Below are positions 15,894 through 25,080 of a stretch of DNA of 64,000 bases, in pieces. Position numbers and translations under genes: made by a program. The notes beneath the pieces are model-generated. The model worked only from the letters and a program-made list of their open reading frames with translations. It had not been told where the DNA came from and searched no databases. The stretch is taken from the NCBI RefSeq assembly GCF_008641105.1, contig NZ_VTTI01000002.1, positions 377,553 through 441,552 of the forward strand. The letters run 5' to 3'. The stretch comes from Halopseudomonas salina (lineage in GTDB: Bacteria; Pseudomonadota; Gammaproteobacteria; Pseudomonadales; Pseudomonadaceae). Each line of letters starts with the position of its first letter. Positions within the stretch are counted from its first letter, which is position 1.

Positions 15894-18068
15894 ATGAAAT
15901 CAACACTAGGCGTCAAAGTGCTGCTGTTGGCTGGATTATTTGCCCTTGCTTCCTGCCGATCGGACTCAGGGGGTGACAACTCCCCTCCTGTCAGTGGCGC
16001 CGAGACCCCGAACATTCTGTTCGTAATCATGGATGACGTGGGTGTCGATCAGCTCAGCACTTTCGGCTACGGTGGCGCGGAAGCGCCGAGCATGCCGACC
16101 ATCGGTGCTATCGCTGATGCCGGGGTGCGTTTCCGCAATACCTGGTCGATGCCCGAGTGTTCCCCGGGGCGCTCCGCTCTGATGACCGGGCGCTATCCCT
16201 TGCGGACCAATATCAAACTGGCCATAGGCCCTAACGACCTGGCCAATTCGCAGACCGATCCAGAAGAGATCACCGTTGCCAAGCTATTGGAGCCGGCCGG
16301 TTATACCAGTGCGATGTTTGGCAAGTATCACCTGGCTCAGGCAGGGTTCAACGAGGCCGGTAACGGCGCGCCAGCCCAGAGTGGCTGGGGGACGTTTTAC
16401 GGCTGGGTCGACGGGGTGCCCGACTCGATCGATACCACGGCTGGCGGTGTTGCCGCGCCCGGGACGTACAACTGCGGATACATACCGGATGAAACCCAAC
16501 CCAACGGCGCTAGCTATGGGGCATGCTATGTGCCTACCGATAGCGGTAGCCAGTGCACGGAAATCGTCGGTGCCAGCGCACTGGGAGATTCCGCCGGCCT
16601 GCAGTGCGTGTCACGCGGCGGCGTGCTGGTACCCCAGGCGACCTGCCAGGCTGACGCACCCGCCGAGGTGAATTTCCAGCAGGCCAATGCACATTATGTT
16701 TCGCCTCTGGTGGTGAACGCAGGGGGCAATGTGCTCGAGGCGCCCTTGAGCGATACGCGCGGGCGCGGCTACCGTTCGACCATTGAGGTGAATGCGGCGA
16801 TTGAATGGATCAACGCCCGCAACAGTCAAGCCGACCCTTGGATGACCACCCTGAGCTTTAGCTCGGCTCACACGCCGCTGCAGCAACCGCCTGCCGAGCT
16901 ACTACCATCCGGCATCAACGCAGAATTGACCAGTGACTGCAGCGACTCGCTGAATCAGCGCCGCCTGTCCGATGCAATGATCGAAGCCATGGATACCGAA
17001 CTGGGCCGTTTGCTGGTCGAAACCGGCATCGCTCAGGTACGGCCTGATGGCTCCCTTATCTATGATTCGGCCGCGAGCAACACCATGGTGGTTGTGATTG
17101 GCGATAACGGCAGCTTCGGCCCTGTAGTCAAGGCGCCCCTGGACCCCAACCGCGCAAAAGGCAGCACTTATCAGACGGGTGTCTGGGTACCGTTGATTGT
17201 CGCCGGCCCCATGGTGGAAGCACCTGGCCGGGCCGTGGAGCATATGATCAACGCAGTTGATGTGTTTCAGCTGTTCGGCGAGACGGCCGGTATAGACGTA
17301 TCTGCCGCGGTACCGCGTGGCGTGGACTCGGTAAGCATGCAGCCCTACCTTGCAGACCCCGCGCAGGAAAGCCTGCGCGAGTACAACTTTACCCAGGGGG
17401 GCCTGAATATCCAGGTTAACGGCGGGCGCAACGGGCCCTGCGTATTCTTCGGCAGCTCCTGCTCACACACCCCCATCAGCAAAAGTGTGTGTGAGGACAA
17501 CGCTGGCGTCTGGTGGGGTCTTGGTGCCGACGACCCAACGGTTCTCAAGGGTGCTCTCACCCAATGCTGGGAAGTCAATCAGGCCATCTACGATAACGAT
17601 CCTGCCAATTACGACACCAACCGCATTGTCATGAGCCCGACTGGCACCCAGGCGGTGCGCAATGACGCGTTCAAGCTGGTGCGTAATCAGGCGCTGGATT
17701 ACGACGTCACTACCGACACTGGGGTTGAAGTGGTCTCGGAAGAGTTCTATGCCATCGATCAGAATCCGATCCTGCCACAACTTGACAGGGCCGGCCTTGA
17801 ACTCGATACGCAAAATCTGAACCCACAGGAGCAGAGCAATCTTGCGCTCTTGCAAACGGAGCTCAACACCGTTCTGGCTTCACAGCCAAGTTGTCCCGGA
17901 GACGGTAATGGCGACGGCGTGGTGGATGATCTGGATCTGAGCGCCCTGGCCGTCGTGCAGGCGCGCTGGGGTGGGTCCAGTACCTATGATTTCAATATCG
18001 ATGGTTTTACCAATGACCTGGACCGCGACATCATCAATGCCAATCTTGGTCCTTGCCCGCAACCATGA
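15894..18068 (+). CDS. Lipoprotein type I sulfatase with dockerin-like tail
   Basis: Paralog of the preceding gene (724 residues) and clearly colinear with it. The signal peptide ends in the lipobox LASC (lipid Cys 21). The active-site motif is the canonical CSPGR (89-93), modified to formylglycine in active enzymes. The metal residues are in IMDDVGVDQLS and IGDNGSFG. It has the same Cys-rich insertions (with YNCGYIPDET and GLQCVSRGG). The C-terminus, from CPGDGNGDGVVDDLDL (base 17892 on), carries two EF-hand-like loops. Eighty bases separate it from sulfatase 1. Its stop overlaps the ATG of the octaheme cytochrome gene (ATGA). This points to joint expression and a shared task on a sulfated substrate in the envelope (inference). 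Confidence 0.9.
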   Translation: MKSTLGVKVLLLAGLFALASCRSDSGGDNSPPVSGAETPNILFVIMDDVGVDQLSTFGYGGAEAPSMPTIGAIADAGVRFRNTWSMPECSPGRSALMTGRYPLRTNIKLAIGPNDLANSQTDPEEITVAKLLEPAGYTSAMFGKYHLAQAGFNEAGNGAPAQSGWGTFYGWVDGVPDSIDTTAGGVAAPGTYNCGYIPDETQPNGASYGACYVPTDSGSQCTEIVGASALGDSAGLQCVSRGGVLVPQATCQADAPAEVNFQQANAHYVSPLVVNAGGNVLEAPLSDTRGRGYRSTIEVNAAIEWINARNSQADPWMTTLSFSSAHTPLQQPPAELLPSGINAELTSDCSDSLNQRRLSDAMIEAMDTELGRLLVETGIAQVRPDGSLIYDSAASNTMVVVIGDNGSFGPVVKAPLDPNRAKGSTYQTGVWVPLIVAGPMVEAPGRAVEHMINAVDVFQLFGETAGIDVSAAVPRGVDSVSMQPYLADPAQESLREYNFTQGGLNIQVNGGRNGPCVFFGSSCSHTPISKSVCEDNAGVWWGLGADDPTVLKGALTQCWEVNQAIYDNDPANYDTNRIVMSPTGTQAVRNDAFKLVRNQALDYDVTTDTGVEVVSEEFYAIDQNPILPQLDRAGLELDTQNLNPQEQSNLALLQTELNTVLASQPSCPGDGNGDGVVDDLDLSALAVVQARWGGSSTYDFNIDGFTNDLDRDIINANLGPCPQP

Positions 18069-20401
18069 GTAGGCGTTGGACCTGGCCGCTGGTCCTCCTG
18101 CTGTTAGGTGCAGCAGCGACGGCGTGGTGGGCAGTGCCCTCGCCCACTGCACCAATACCTGAGTCTGAGTCTGAGTCTGAGTCTGAGTCTGAGTCTGAGT
18201 CTGAGTCTGTAGCCGAGCACAGCACCGCCATAACCCCGCCCGAGTGGGTTAATGAAGCCCAATGCCAGAGCTGCCATGCCGCGGCTTTTGCAGACTGGCA
18301 AGGCTCGCACCACCAACTGGCGATGCAGCCGGCCGCCGAGCATTCGGTCCTCGGCGACTTCAGCGGGCAGCAGATCGACAGCGATACAGAGAGCAGCCGG
18401 TTTCTACGCGACAACGGAGCCTTTGTTATTCAGACCCCGGGGGCTGACGGCCAGCCCGTAGACGCCAAGGTGGCCTACACCTTCGGTATTGAGCCACTGC
18501 AGCAGTATCTTCTGGAAATGCCCGGCGGCCGTTTGCAGGCCCATGGCATGGCCTGGGATACGCAGCAGCAGGCCTGGTTTCATCTGTATCAGGACCAGGG
18601 TGTGGACCACCAGGATCGCCTGCACTGGACTGGTAGCGTACAGAACGCCAACTTCATGTGTATCGAGTGCCACGCCACTGACTTCAAACGCAACTACGAT
18701 GCCGCCACCGACACTTTCGCCAGCCGCTGGCAAGCCCCGGGCGTGGGCTGCCAGAGCTGCCACGGTCCTGCGTCGGGGCACCTCGAATGGGCCGCAGACA
18801 CTCCAGCAACCGAGCCCGATCAGCAAAATAACTCCATGGGGTTCGCCACCAGCCCGAGCATTGCATCCACTGAAGAAGTGGAAGTCTGTGCCCGCTGCCA
18901 TAGCCGTCGCTCGCCGCTGGATGACGGTTACCAACATGGCAATGCATTGATGGACGACTTTCTGCCGAGCATTCTCAGTGCGGACCTCTACGAGGTAGAC
19001 GGCAAGATCAAGGCCGAGGTGTTTGAATACGGCTCCTTCAAACAGAGCAGGATGCACGCCGCCGGAGTGGTCTGCTCCGATTGTCACAACCCGCACAGCG
19101 GTGAGCTACGCGCATCGGGCAATGGCGTATGCACCCAATGCCACAACAGCAATGCGCAGCCGACCCGGGCCGCAATTCAGGGCGGCGGCCTGCAAGCAAA
19201 GAACTATGATTCACCAGACCACCACAAGCACCCAAACGGCTCGCCAGGCGCGCAGTGCATCAATTGCCATATGCCCGGCAAGCTTTACATGACCAACGAC
19301 TTGCGCCATGACCACAGCTTCACCTCGCCCAACCCGGCGCAGGCACTGGAGCTGAGCCATAGCGATGCCTGCCTGGGCTGCCATCAGCAGGTCGAGCCTG
19401 GAGAGCTAGTCGCGCAGTTTCTGGCGCAGTATCCCGAGGCGCTGCCACGCGATGGCGGATATGCTCAGGATATGGCCGCTGCACGTGGCGGCAAGCCTGG
19501 CGCTGCAGCCGCCCTATTCAGGCAGCTCGCCCGTGACGATCAACCGGCTATCAGAGTGGCCACGCTGGTCAGCGAACTGCCCCGCTACCCTTCCCTCGCT
19601 GGACTACAGCAACTGGCCCGCGCAGTGCGACATCCTGATCCCAGCGTGAGGGTGGCGGCCATCAACAGCTTGCCCGCGCTTGCCAGCGAAACCCAACTGC
19701 GAGACCTGCTCGCGCCGCTGGCAGCCGATCCCGTTCGTGCCGTGCGTCTGGCAGCTGCCTGGCAACTGGCCCAGTTGCCCGCGCAGACACGATCCGGGCT
19801 GACTGCCTGGCCGGCACTGCGCGCTGAATACGAGCAGGTGCAGAACAATCTGCTGGAGCGCGCTGACGCGCACTTCAATCTGGCCATGCTGTATCAACTC
19901 AGCAGCCGTGAAGATAAGGTTGAGGCTGCCCTGCGCGATGCACTTGAACGCGATGCAGGTTTTTTCCCCGCCATAATCATGCAGGCGCAATGGCAGGAGC
20001 AGTACTTTCGCCTCCCGAAACGGGGCCTGACGCTGCTGCAACAGGCCATCGCACGGCATCCAGACGAACCCAGCCTGCACCACGCGCTGGGGCTCGCTCT
20101 GGTACGCCAGGGCAACCTCGCCGAGGCCCTGCCAGCGCTTGCCCTGGCCCTGGCCCAGCAACTGGGCTCTGATAACGCCGACTACGCATACGTGCTGGCA
20201 GTCGCTCTGCATGACAGTGGCGAGCGGGACAAAGCGCTGCGGCTACTGGAAGAGAACCTGGCTGCCGATCCTGCCAACCGCCAGGTGCGGCTGGCATTGG
20301 TCAGCTACCTGAGTGTGCAGGCGCCGGCAAAATCGAAGGCACTGATGGAAGAGCTTCGAGCGCAGAATCCTGATGATCCGGCAGTTCAAAAGTTGCGGTA
20401 G
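18065..20401 (+). CDS. Membrane-anchored octaheme c-type cytochrome with HEAT and TPR repeats
   Basis: Redox protein of 778 residues from ATG 18065, which overlaps the sulfatase stop. An N-terminal signal anchor (WPLVLLLLGAAATAWWAV) is followed by an (ES)8 linker (33-48). Eight CxxCH sites follow: CQSCH, CIECH, CQSCH, CARCH, CSDCH, CTQCH, CINCH and CLGCH. Several lie in the paired arrangement of cytochrome c554-like folds. The C-terminal half has HEAT-like helices (around HPDPSVRVAAINSLPAL), then TPR units (around LHHALGLALVRQGNLAEALP). Periplasmic electron transfer is inferred. The link with two sulfatases is unusual, since sulfatase action itself is not a redox reaction. Confidence 0.88.
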   Translation: MSRRWTWPLVLLLLGAAATAWWAVPSPTAPIPESESESESESESESESVAEHSTAITPPEWVNEAQCQSCHAAAFADWQGSHHQLAMQPAAEHSVLGDFSGQQIDSDTESSRFLRDNGAFVIQTPGADGQPVDAKVAYTFGIEPLQQYLLEMPGGRLQAHGMAWDTQQQAWFHLYQDQGVDHQDRLHWTGSVQNANFMCIECHATDFKRNYDAATDTFASRWQAPGVGCQSCHGPASGHLEWAADTPATEPDQQNNSMGFATSPSIASTEEVEVCARCHSRRSPLDDGYQHGNALMDDFLPSILSADLYEVDGKIKAEVFEYGSFKQSRMHAAGVVCSDCHNPHSGELRASGNGVCTQCHNSNAQPTRAAIQGGGLQAKNYDSPDHHKHPNGSPGAQCINCHMPGKLYMTNDLRHDHSFTSPNPAQALELSHSDACLGCHQQVEPGELVAQFLAQYPEALPRDGGYAQDMAAARGGKPGAAAALFRQLARDDQPAIRVATLVSELPRYPSLAGLQQLARAVRHPDPSVRVAAINSLPALASETQLRDLLAPLAADPVRAVRLAAAWQLAQLPAQTRSGLTAWPALRAEYEQVQNNLLERADAHFNLAMLYQLSSREDKVEAALRDALERDAGFFPAIIMQAQWQEQYFRLPKRGLTLLQQAIARHPDEPSLHHALGLALVRQGNLAEALPALALALAQQLGSDNADYAYVLAVALHDSGERDKALRLLEENLAADPANRQVRLALVSYLSVQAPAKSKALMEELRAQNPDDPAVQKLR
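18161..18208 (+). repeat. Hexanucleotide microsatellite (GAGTCT)8
   Basis: Eight perfect copies of GAGTCT run inside the cytochrome gene and encode Glu-Ser repeats between the membrane anchor and the first heme. The unit is a multiple of three, so slippage would change linker length and not reading frame. The copies are identical at codon third positions, which indicates recent expansion. Confidence 0.97.
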
Positions 20402-20481
20402 CTATGGCCGTAAATATAGATTCTGCATCCACTGCAGACAAAGCGCTCTAGCTCGCCTTTTTGAGCACATGAATAAACCTG

Positions 20482-21471
20482 TCACCTTTTGCTGCGCAGA
20501 TTATCCAGATCACGCAGCTCACTCATTGCTGCAATCAGGGCGTTGAGCGCTGGCTGCATAAGCGTCAGCCCCACGTGATTTGCACCTTCAACAAGCGTAA
20601 CCGGCACTCTCCTTTCAGCTGCACCAAACACATCGACAAACTCCGCCGGATAAAACATCTCGTCCTGAGCTCCAACTAGCACCTGTGTAGGCTGCTGAAT
20701 CCCCTTTATCACCTCGACGTAATCGGCCTGTGGTCGATAGTTCTCTGCAAGGTTGAAAGAGTATTCCGGCGTCAGCGATTGACGTGCTTGCTCACTCAGG
20801 GCGTAACTCACTACAGGCAGGTGATTGAATTGCTTAATACCCATCTGGTTCAGAATGGCTAGCGCCACATAGCGAGGCAGACCCACGTTCACCCAGCCGC
20901 CGCTGCCCGAGCGATAAGTGGGAGCCTCATGACTGACGAACGGAGCGAGAAGCAGATAGTGATCAAAAATCGCGGCATGCTCACCGCCCGCTACACGTAA
21001 GGCGAAGCCGCCACCGGAAGAAAAGCCCACCAGAGTGACCGGCGCAGCCGGCTGTACTTGCTCCATGAAGTCCTGGAGGTCGTCCTCGAGCTGGCCCACA
21101 TAAGCGACGTGCCCCTTGGCCCCCGAAGCGCCATGCCCGCGCACATCCAGAGCATGCACGGCAAAACCTGCGTCTACCAAAGCCTGTGCCATCAGATGCA
21201 TGCTACGACTGTCAGCGGATGAGCCGTGGAGCAGCACCGCACTGCCCTGCGGATTCGCGACGTCATATCGGCGAAACCCCAGATTCTGGCCGTCCCGAGC
21301 GGCGTAGTTGCTTAGCTCGGGTAAGCCGGAATAATCCACTGAATCAAATGGGTTGTTTGCCGACGCCATAACCGACGGCGCGGAGGGACCGCCGAAAACG
21401 ACCGACAATACCAATGCACCAACAAAAGACACTACAACGACCGCCAGCGTGGCGAGCAGAGGCTTTTTCAT
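20482..21471 (-). CDS. Exported or membrane-anchored alpha/beta hydrolase (lysophospholipase/esterase-like)
   Basis: The protein (329 residues) begins with a hydrophobic signal or anchor (LLATLAVVVVSFVGALVLSV). The alpha/beta fold follows. LLHGSSADSRSMHLMAQAL forms the oxyanion region, LDVRGHGAS the conserved strand, and GFSSGGG the nucleophile elbow. Asp in VGAQDEMFYP and His in GANHVG complete the triad. The family includes monoacylglycerol lipase-like esterases; the substrate is unknown. The start has AAGGA 7 bases upstream. The gene is convergent with the octaheme gene and separated from pedH by a strong terminator at 21637-21672, so it is an independent unit. Confidence 0.85.
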   Translation of the reverse strand: MKKPLLATLAVVVVSFVGALVLSVVFGGPSAPSVMASANNPFDSVDYSGLPELSNYAARDGQNLGFRRYDVANPQGSAVLLHGSSADSRSMHLMAQALVDAGFAVHALDVRGHGASGAKGHVAYVGQLEDDLQDFMEQVQPAAPVTLVGFSSGGGFALRVAGGEHAAIFDHYLLLAPFVSHEAPTYRSGSGGWVNVGLPRYVALAILNQMGIKQFNHLPVVSYALSEQARQSLTPEYSFNLAENYRPQADYVEVIKGIQQPTQVLVGAQDEMFYPAEFVDVFGAAERRVPVTLVEGANHVGLTLMQPALNALIAAMSELRDLDNLRSKR

Positions 21472-21636
21472 GACTTATTCCTTTATGTGAAAAACAGCTA
21501 GTCCGTGCTCAAGATGTGAACTCTATCACAGGCTGGAGACAAGTTAGCAATTCAGGATTTAGTCATATACTGATACATAGTTATTTTTTATCCCGCTCAG
21601 TGCGAGGTATCCGCACCGGCGCTGCAGTTGATCCCA

Positions 21637-21672
21637 AACAAAAGGCCAATCATTTATGATTGGCCTTTTGTT
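21637..21672. terminator. Terminator downstream of pedH (bidirectional-looking)
   Basis: AACAAAAGGCCAATCA at 21637-21652 and its exact complement at 21657-21672 form a 16-bp stem with a TTTA loop. A-rich and T-rich outer arms allow termination on both strands. It follows the pedH stop on the minus strand by 82 bases. Confidence 0.88.
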
Positions 21673-21753
21673 GGCTATTGGCAGGAGCTGATTGATTCGA
21701 ACTCCCAGCCCTTACCTCCTACCTACACACCTGTTGCTGGTTAAACCATGTAC

Positions 21754-23526
21754 TCAACGCTTGGCCACCGTAGATGATGACGGAATTTTGAAGGTCCACA
21801 GCATGCCGCCCTGGTTGAAGTCCTTGACGATCTCGGCTACCTGGCCGCCCCACAACGGCACCGCGCCGCCCCAACCTGAGAGCACGGATACGTATTGTTC
21901 GCCATCCATGTCCCAGGTGACCGGGTTGCCGATTACGCCAGAGCCGGTGTTGAACTCCCACAGCTTTTCTCCATTTTTGGCGTTGAAAGCCATCAGGTAG
22001 CCTTCCGGGTTGCCGGTAAAGACCAGGTTACCTTTGGTGCTCAGTACCCCACCCCAGAGTGGCGCCGGGTTCTTCACGCGCCAGACTTCCTTGCCGGTTC
22101 TGGGGTCCATTGCCCTTAGAACACCAATGTAGTCATCGTGGATAGGTTTGATGGTGAAGCCAGCGCCCAGGTAGGCGGCACCCTTTTTGTATGCGGTGCT
22201 TTCGTTCCAGATATCCATGCCCCATTCGTTGGATGGAACATAGAACAGGCCGGTATCCTGACTGTAGGCCATGGGCTGCCAGTTCTTGCCCCCAAGGAAC
22301 GCAGGAGCCGCGTAAACGGTTTTCCCCTGATCACCCGATTCTGTGGGCGCACCTGGACGGTGATCCTCGCTGTAGATTGGCCGACCGTTCTTGTCTAGCC
22401 CTTTGGCCCAGGTGATGGTGTCAACAAAAGGAAAACCTCGGATAAACTTGCCATTAGTGCGGTCCAGCACATAGAAGAAACCATTACGATCAGCTGTCGC
22501 GGCAGCCTTGATTTCCTTGTCGCCCTCCTTGTAGTTGAAGGACACGAGCTCGTTTACTCCGTCGTAGTCCCAGCCATCATTCGGCGTGGTCTGAAAATGC
22601 CATGTGATGGTGCCGTCGTCGGGGTTGAGCGCCAGTCGTGAGGAGCTGTAAAGGTTGTCGCCCTTGCGCATATGCGAGTTCCAGGGCGCGGGGTTACCGG
22701 TACCGAATAACAGCAGATTGGTTTCAGGGTCATAGAAACCGCCCAGCCAAGGCGCACCACCACCGGTCTTCCAAAGATCGCCGGGCCAGGTTCTGTTGGC
22801 TTCGCCACCGGAAATACCTGCCTCGATGGCTTTACCGTCCTTGTAGGTATAACCCATGTGACCTTCGATGGTCGGACGAGTCCAGAGCAGCTCTCCGTTG
22901 GTCGGGTCGTAGGCTTCAATCTTGCCAACAACCCCAAATTCACCACCCGACACGCCGGTAATCAAGCGGCCGTTAACTATCAGCGGCGCTGCGGTAATGG
23001 CATAGCCTGCCTTGTAGTCGGCTACGGTCTTGCGCCATACAACCTTGCCGGTGTCCTTGTTCAGTGCAACCAGTTTGGCGTCAAGCGTACCGAAGATCAC
23101 CAGATCATCGATCAAGGCAACCCCGCGGTTGATCACGTCACAACAGGGCATGATGCCATCTGGCAGGCGGGCGTCGTATTGCCAGAGTTTCTTGCCGGTG
23201 CGGGCATCGACTGCAAACACACGAGAATAGGAGCCGGTGATATACATCACGCCGTCCTTGATCATCGGCTGTGCTTGCTGGCCGCGCTGTTTCTCACCAC
23301 CAAGCGAAAAGGCCCATGCAGGCTGCAGCTGGCTTACGTTGGTGTCGTTTACCATGGTTAGTGGGCTGTAGCGCTGGCCCTGGGTACCCATGCCGTAGGA
23401 GACAATGGAGTCGGTTGTGGTCGCGTCGTTGGTGATATCGTCATAGGTGACGCCAGCGACAGCCAAGCCGGAAAAACTCATGGCGGTTACCAGGGCGGTC
23501 AAGGCGAAGGATGAGCGGTGTGTCAT
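21754..23526 (-). CDS. pedH: PQQ-dependent alcohol dehydrogenase, lanthanide type (PedH-like)
   Basis: Periplasmic quinoprotein that oxidises primary alcohols with PQQ. The 590-residue precursor has a signal peptide (cleavage near AVA 24) and an eight-bladed propeller with repeated W-docking motifs. The vicinal disulfide CC is at 128-129. The active-site segment reads [11 protein letters not shown], with the catalytic Asp at 320 and a second Asp at 322. That second Asp is the hallmark of lanthanide-dependent enzymes (XoxF, PedH) and is absent from calcium enzymes. The start has GAGG 7-9 bases upstream. A 16-bp-stem terminator separates it from the exaB operon, so it has its own promoter, where a palindrome lies at 23577-23591. 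Metal choice is inferred from this residue. Confidence 0.93.
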   Translation of the reverse strand: MTHRSSFALTALVTAMSFSGLAVAGVTYDDITNDATTTDSIVSYGMGTQGQRYSPLTMVNDTNVSQLQPAWAFSLGGEKQRGQQAQPMIKDGVMYITGSYSRVFAVDARTGKKLWQYDARLPDGIMPCCDVINRGVALIDDLVIFGTLDAKLVALNKDTGKVVWRKTVADYKAGYAITAAPLIVNGRLITGVSGGEFGVVGKIEAYDPTNGELLWTRPTIEGHMGYTYKDGKAIEAGISGGEANRTWPGDLWKTGGGAPWLGGFYDPETNLLLFGTGNPAPWNSHMRKGDNLYSSSRLALNPDDGTITWHFQTTPNDGWDYDGVNELVSFNYKEGDKEIKAAATADRNGFFYVLDRTNGKFIRGFPFVDTITWAKGLDKNGRPIYSEDHRPGAPTESGDQGKTVYAAPAFLGGKNWQPMAYSQDTGLFYVPSNEWGMDIWNESTAYKKGAAYLGAGFTIKPIHDDYIGVLRAMDPRTGKEVWRVKNPAPLWGGVLSTKGNLVFTGNPEGYLMAFNAKNGEKLWEFNTGSGVIGNPVTWDMDGEQYVSVLSGWGGAVPLWGGQVAEIVKDFNQGGMLWTFKIPSSSTVAKR

Positions 23527-23576
23527 TGCTGCTACCTCAAAGATGTATTGTTGTGATGGTCGAGTCAGCGAAGAAC

Positions 23577-23591
23577 CGGGAAATTTTCCCG
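23577..23591. promoter_or_regulatory. 15-bp palindrome upstream of pedH
   Basis: CGGGAAATTTTCCCG is perfectly symmetric around its central base, 51 bases upstream of the pedH ATG. The motif TTTTCCCG also occurs in the inverted repeat upstream of exaA. It is a candidate operator for the regulator that chooses between the two dehydrogenases. Confidence 0.5.
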
Positions 23592-23689
23592 CCTCAGGCC
23601 CTGATTGTTCGCTGCGAGGATCTTCTCAACAATGCAACCCAGGGGTGATTTACCTCATCACTTGGTAGCAATACCCTGATCGCGGGCAC

Positions 23690-23731
23690 AAAAAAGCCGG
23701 CTGGCATGGCAAGACTGCCATGCCAGCCGGC
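23690..23731 (-). terminator. Rho-independent terminator of the exaB-solute-binding-protein operon
   Basis: A perfect 16-bp stem (23696-23711 with 23716-23731, loop AGAC) is followed on the minus strand by six Ts. It lies 15 bases after the stop of the solute-binding gene. Confidence 0.93.
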
Positions 23732-23745
23732 AAGCATGAACCGGT

Positions 23746-24642
23746 TCAGATATCGGCGTAATAACTCGGTAACATGTAACGCAAACCATACTCGGCATAG
23801 AGCGCTGCCATGCGTCCATCCAGCACCATGGCTTCAGTGATATCACCCAGGGCATAAGCCAGCTGGCGGTTGGAGTCATGGACTGCCATCCCCAGATCCC
23901 AGACCTGTTTGCCCATATTCGGATAGGCATTTTCGGTCAACTGCATGCCGGCCTCGGCATTTCTGGCAAGTAGCCAGTCAATCTCGGCCTGCGTGCCCAT
24001 CACCGCGTGTACCTCCCCAGTCTTCATAGCCTCGAAGGCGAGAGCCAGGTTGCGATAATGGCGGGTCATTTTGCTTAATTGACCATTCATGACACTGGCC
24101 AGGTAGAACGAGGGAATCGAATCCTCTTCAACGCCAACAGGGTGATATTGAAAGATCGCAATGCTGGGCACCGCGTCTATCTTCTTCGGGTTATAGGCAG
24201 CTTGCCAACGCTCCTGTTGATACGGGCCGAACATGTGAACCAGCTCGTGAGCAGGCAAGCCAAGGTCATCACGCATTGTGCTGTACGCTTTGTCGTTGGG
24301 TGCCCGCAACATCACATCGGCGATCTGACCAGGGCGCAGGTAATGACCTTTCCAGAGGTGATTGCGCAGGTCACCGTCAAAGGTTTCGTCCGGCTTCATC
24401 CATTGCAGCCGCAACTCCAGGTCAAGCTCTGCAGCCAGCACCTTGGCCAGCTCGACGTCAACGCCTCGAGGCTGACCATCGTGCATAAAGCTATAGGGTG
24501 GGTAGTCTTCATAGACGGCCACCTTGAGATAACCGGAATCGATAATTTCATCATGGTCGCGGATATGCGTGATGTTGAACGCCAGCGCCGGCATGGCCAT
24601 CAACAAGCAACACCATAAGCCCACAATCCTCAGGGAAAGCAT
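23746..24642 (-). CDS. Periplasmic solute-binding family 3 protein (MxaJ/XoxJ-like) of the alcohol dehydrogenase cluster
   Basis: A 298-residue protein with a signal peptide (LWCCLLMAMPALA) and the SBP family 3 fold (YLKVAVYEDYPPYSFMHDG near the start, then GVDVELAKVLAAELDLEL). It starts 3 bases after the exaB stop and is cotranscribed with it. Proteins of this type sit next to PQQ alcohol dehydrogenases in methylotrophs (MxaJ, XoxJ) and pseudomonads. There they are thought to help assembly or electron transfer rather than transport. No permease gene is adjacent. The specific role here is inferred. Confidence 0.85.
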   Translation of the reverse strand: MLSLRIVGLWCCLLMAMPALAFNITHIRDHDEIIDSGYLKVAVYEDYPPYSFMHDGQPRGVDVELAKVLAAELDLELRLQWMKPDETFDGDLRNHLWKGHYLRPGQIADVMLRAPNDKAYSTMRDDLGLPAHELVHMFGPYQQERWQAAYNPKKIDAVPSIAIFQYHPVGVEEDSIPSFYLASVMNGQLSKMTRHYRNLALAFEAMKTGEVHAVMGTQAEIDWLLARNAEAGMQLTENAYPNMGKQVWDLGMAVHDSNRQLAYALGDITEAMVLDGRMAALYAEYGLRYMLPSYYADI

Positions 24643-24645
24643 GCT

Positions 24646-25080
24646 TTATTGCTCTACCGCAACAGTTTCCAACCAGGTACGAATTGCCCACAGAGCTTCC
24701 TGGCTGAGCACGTCGCCCATACGCGGCATATACACCCGGCCGTCGCGTACAGCGCCATTGACGACCCGCTCCTTGAACCACTCATCACCGTAATCACCGG
24801 TCTCAAGCTCTCGTAAATCGGGCGTCATACCCCCAGAGATGGCTTCCAGTCCATGGCAGGACGCACAGTTCTGGTTATAGGCAGAAGCACCTATTTTTAC
24901 TGCTAGGTCATGTTGCGGATGATCTCGATAGGGGTTGGTTTCAAGCCACTCCTCGCCGAGTTTCTCCAGGTTTTTGGTATCCACTGACTGTGGCGTGACG
25001 TTGCCGTGCGCCAGGGACTGGCCAGAAGCCAATAGTAATCCCAGGGCGCTTATCTTCAGGGCTTGTTTGAAATGCATCAT
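24646..25080 (-). CDS. exaB: Cytochrome c550, electron acceptor of the alcohol dehydrogenases
   Basis: Small periplasmic cytochrome c (144 residues) that takes electrons from the quinoprotein dehydrogenases. The signal peptide ends near SLAHG. One heme site, CASCHG, lies at about 70-75, and the distal Met is in YMPRMGD. ATG 25080 is chosen because GAGGTGA lies 7 bases upstream; an in-frame GTG at 25089 is less well placed. It is divergent from exaA across a 370-base region and heads an operon with the solute-binding gene. This is the same divergent exaA/exaB relationship known in pseudomonads (PedE/PedF). Confidence 0.92.
   Translation of the reverse strand: MMHFKQALKISALGLLLASGQSLAHGNVTPQSVDTKNLEKLGEEWLETNPYRDHPQHDLAVKIGASAYNQNCASCHGLEAISGGMTPDLRELETGDYGDEWFKERVVNGAVRDGRVYMPRMGDVLSQEALWAIRTWLETVAVEQ

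Noticed and set aside
18161..18208. The GAGTCT array as a CRISPR or phase-variable on/off switch
   Set aside because: Units are adjacent with no spacers, and the hexamer length preserves the frame, so on/off switching by slippage is not expected.
23658..23672. CACTTGGTAGCAATA as an Erb-type dyad before pedH
   Set aside because: Only one arm matches and it lies beyond a terminator for the upstream operon.
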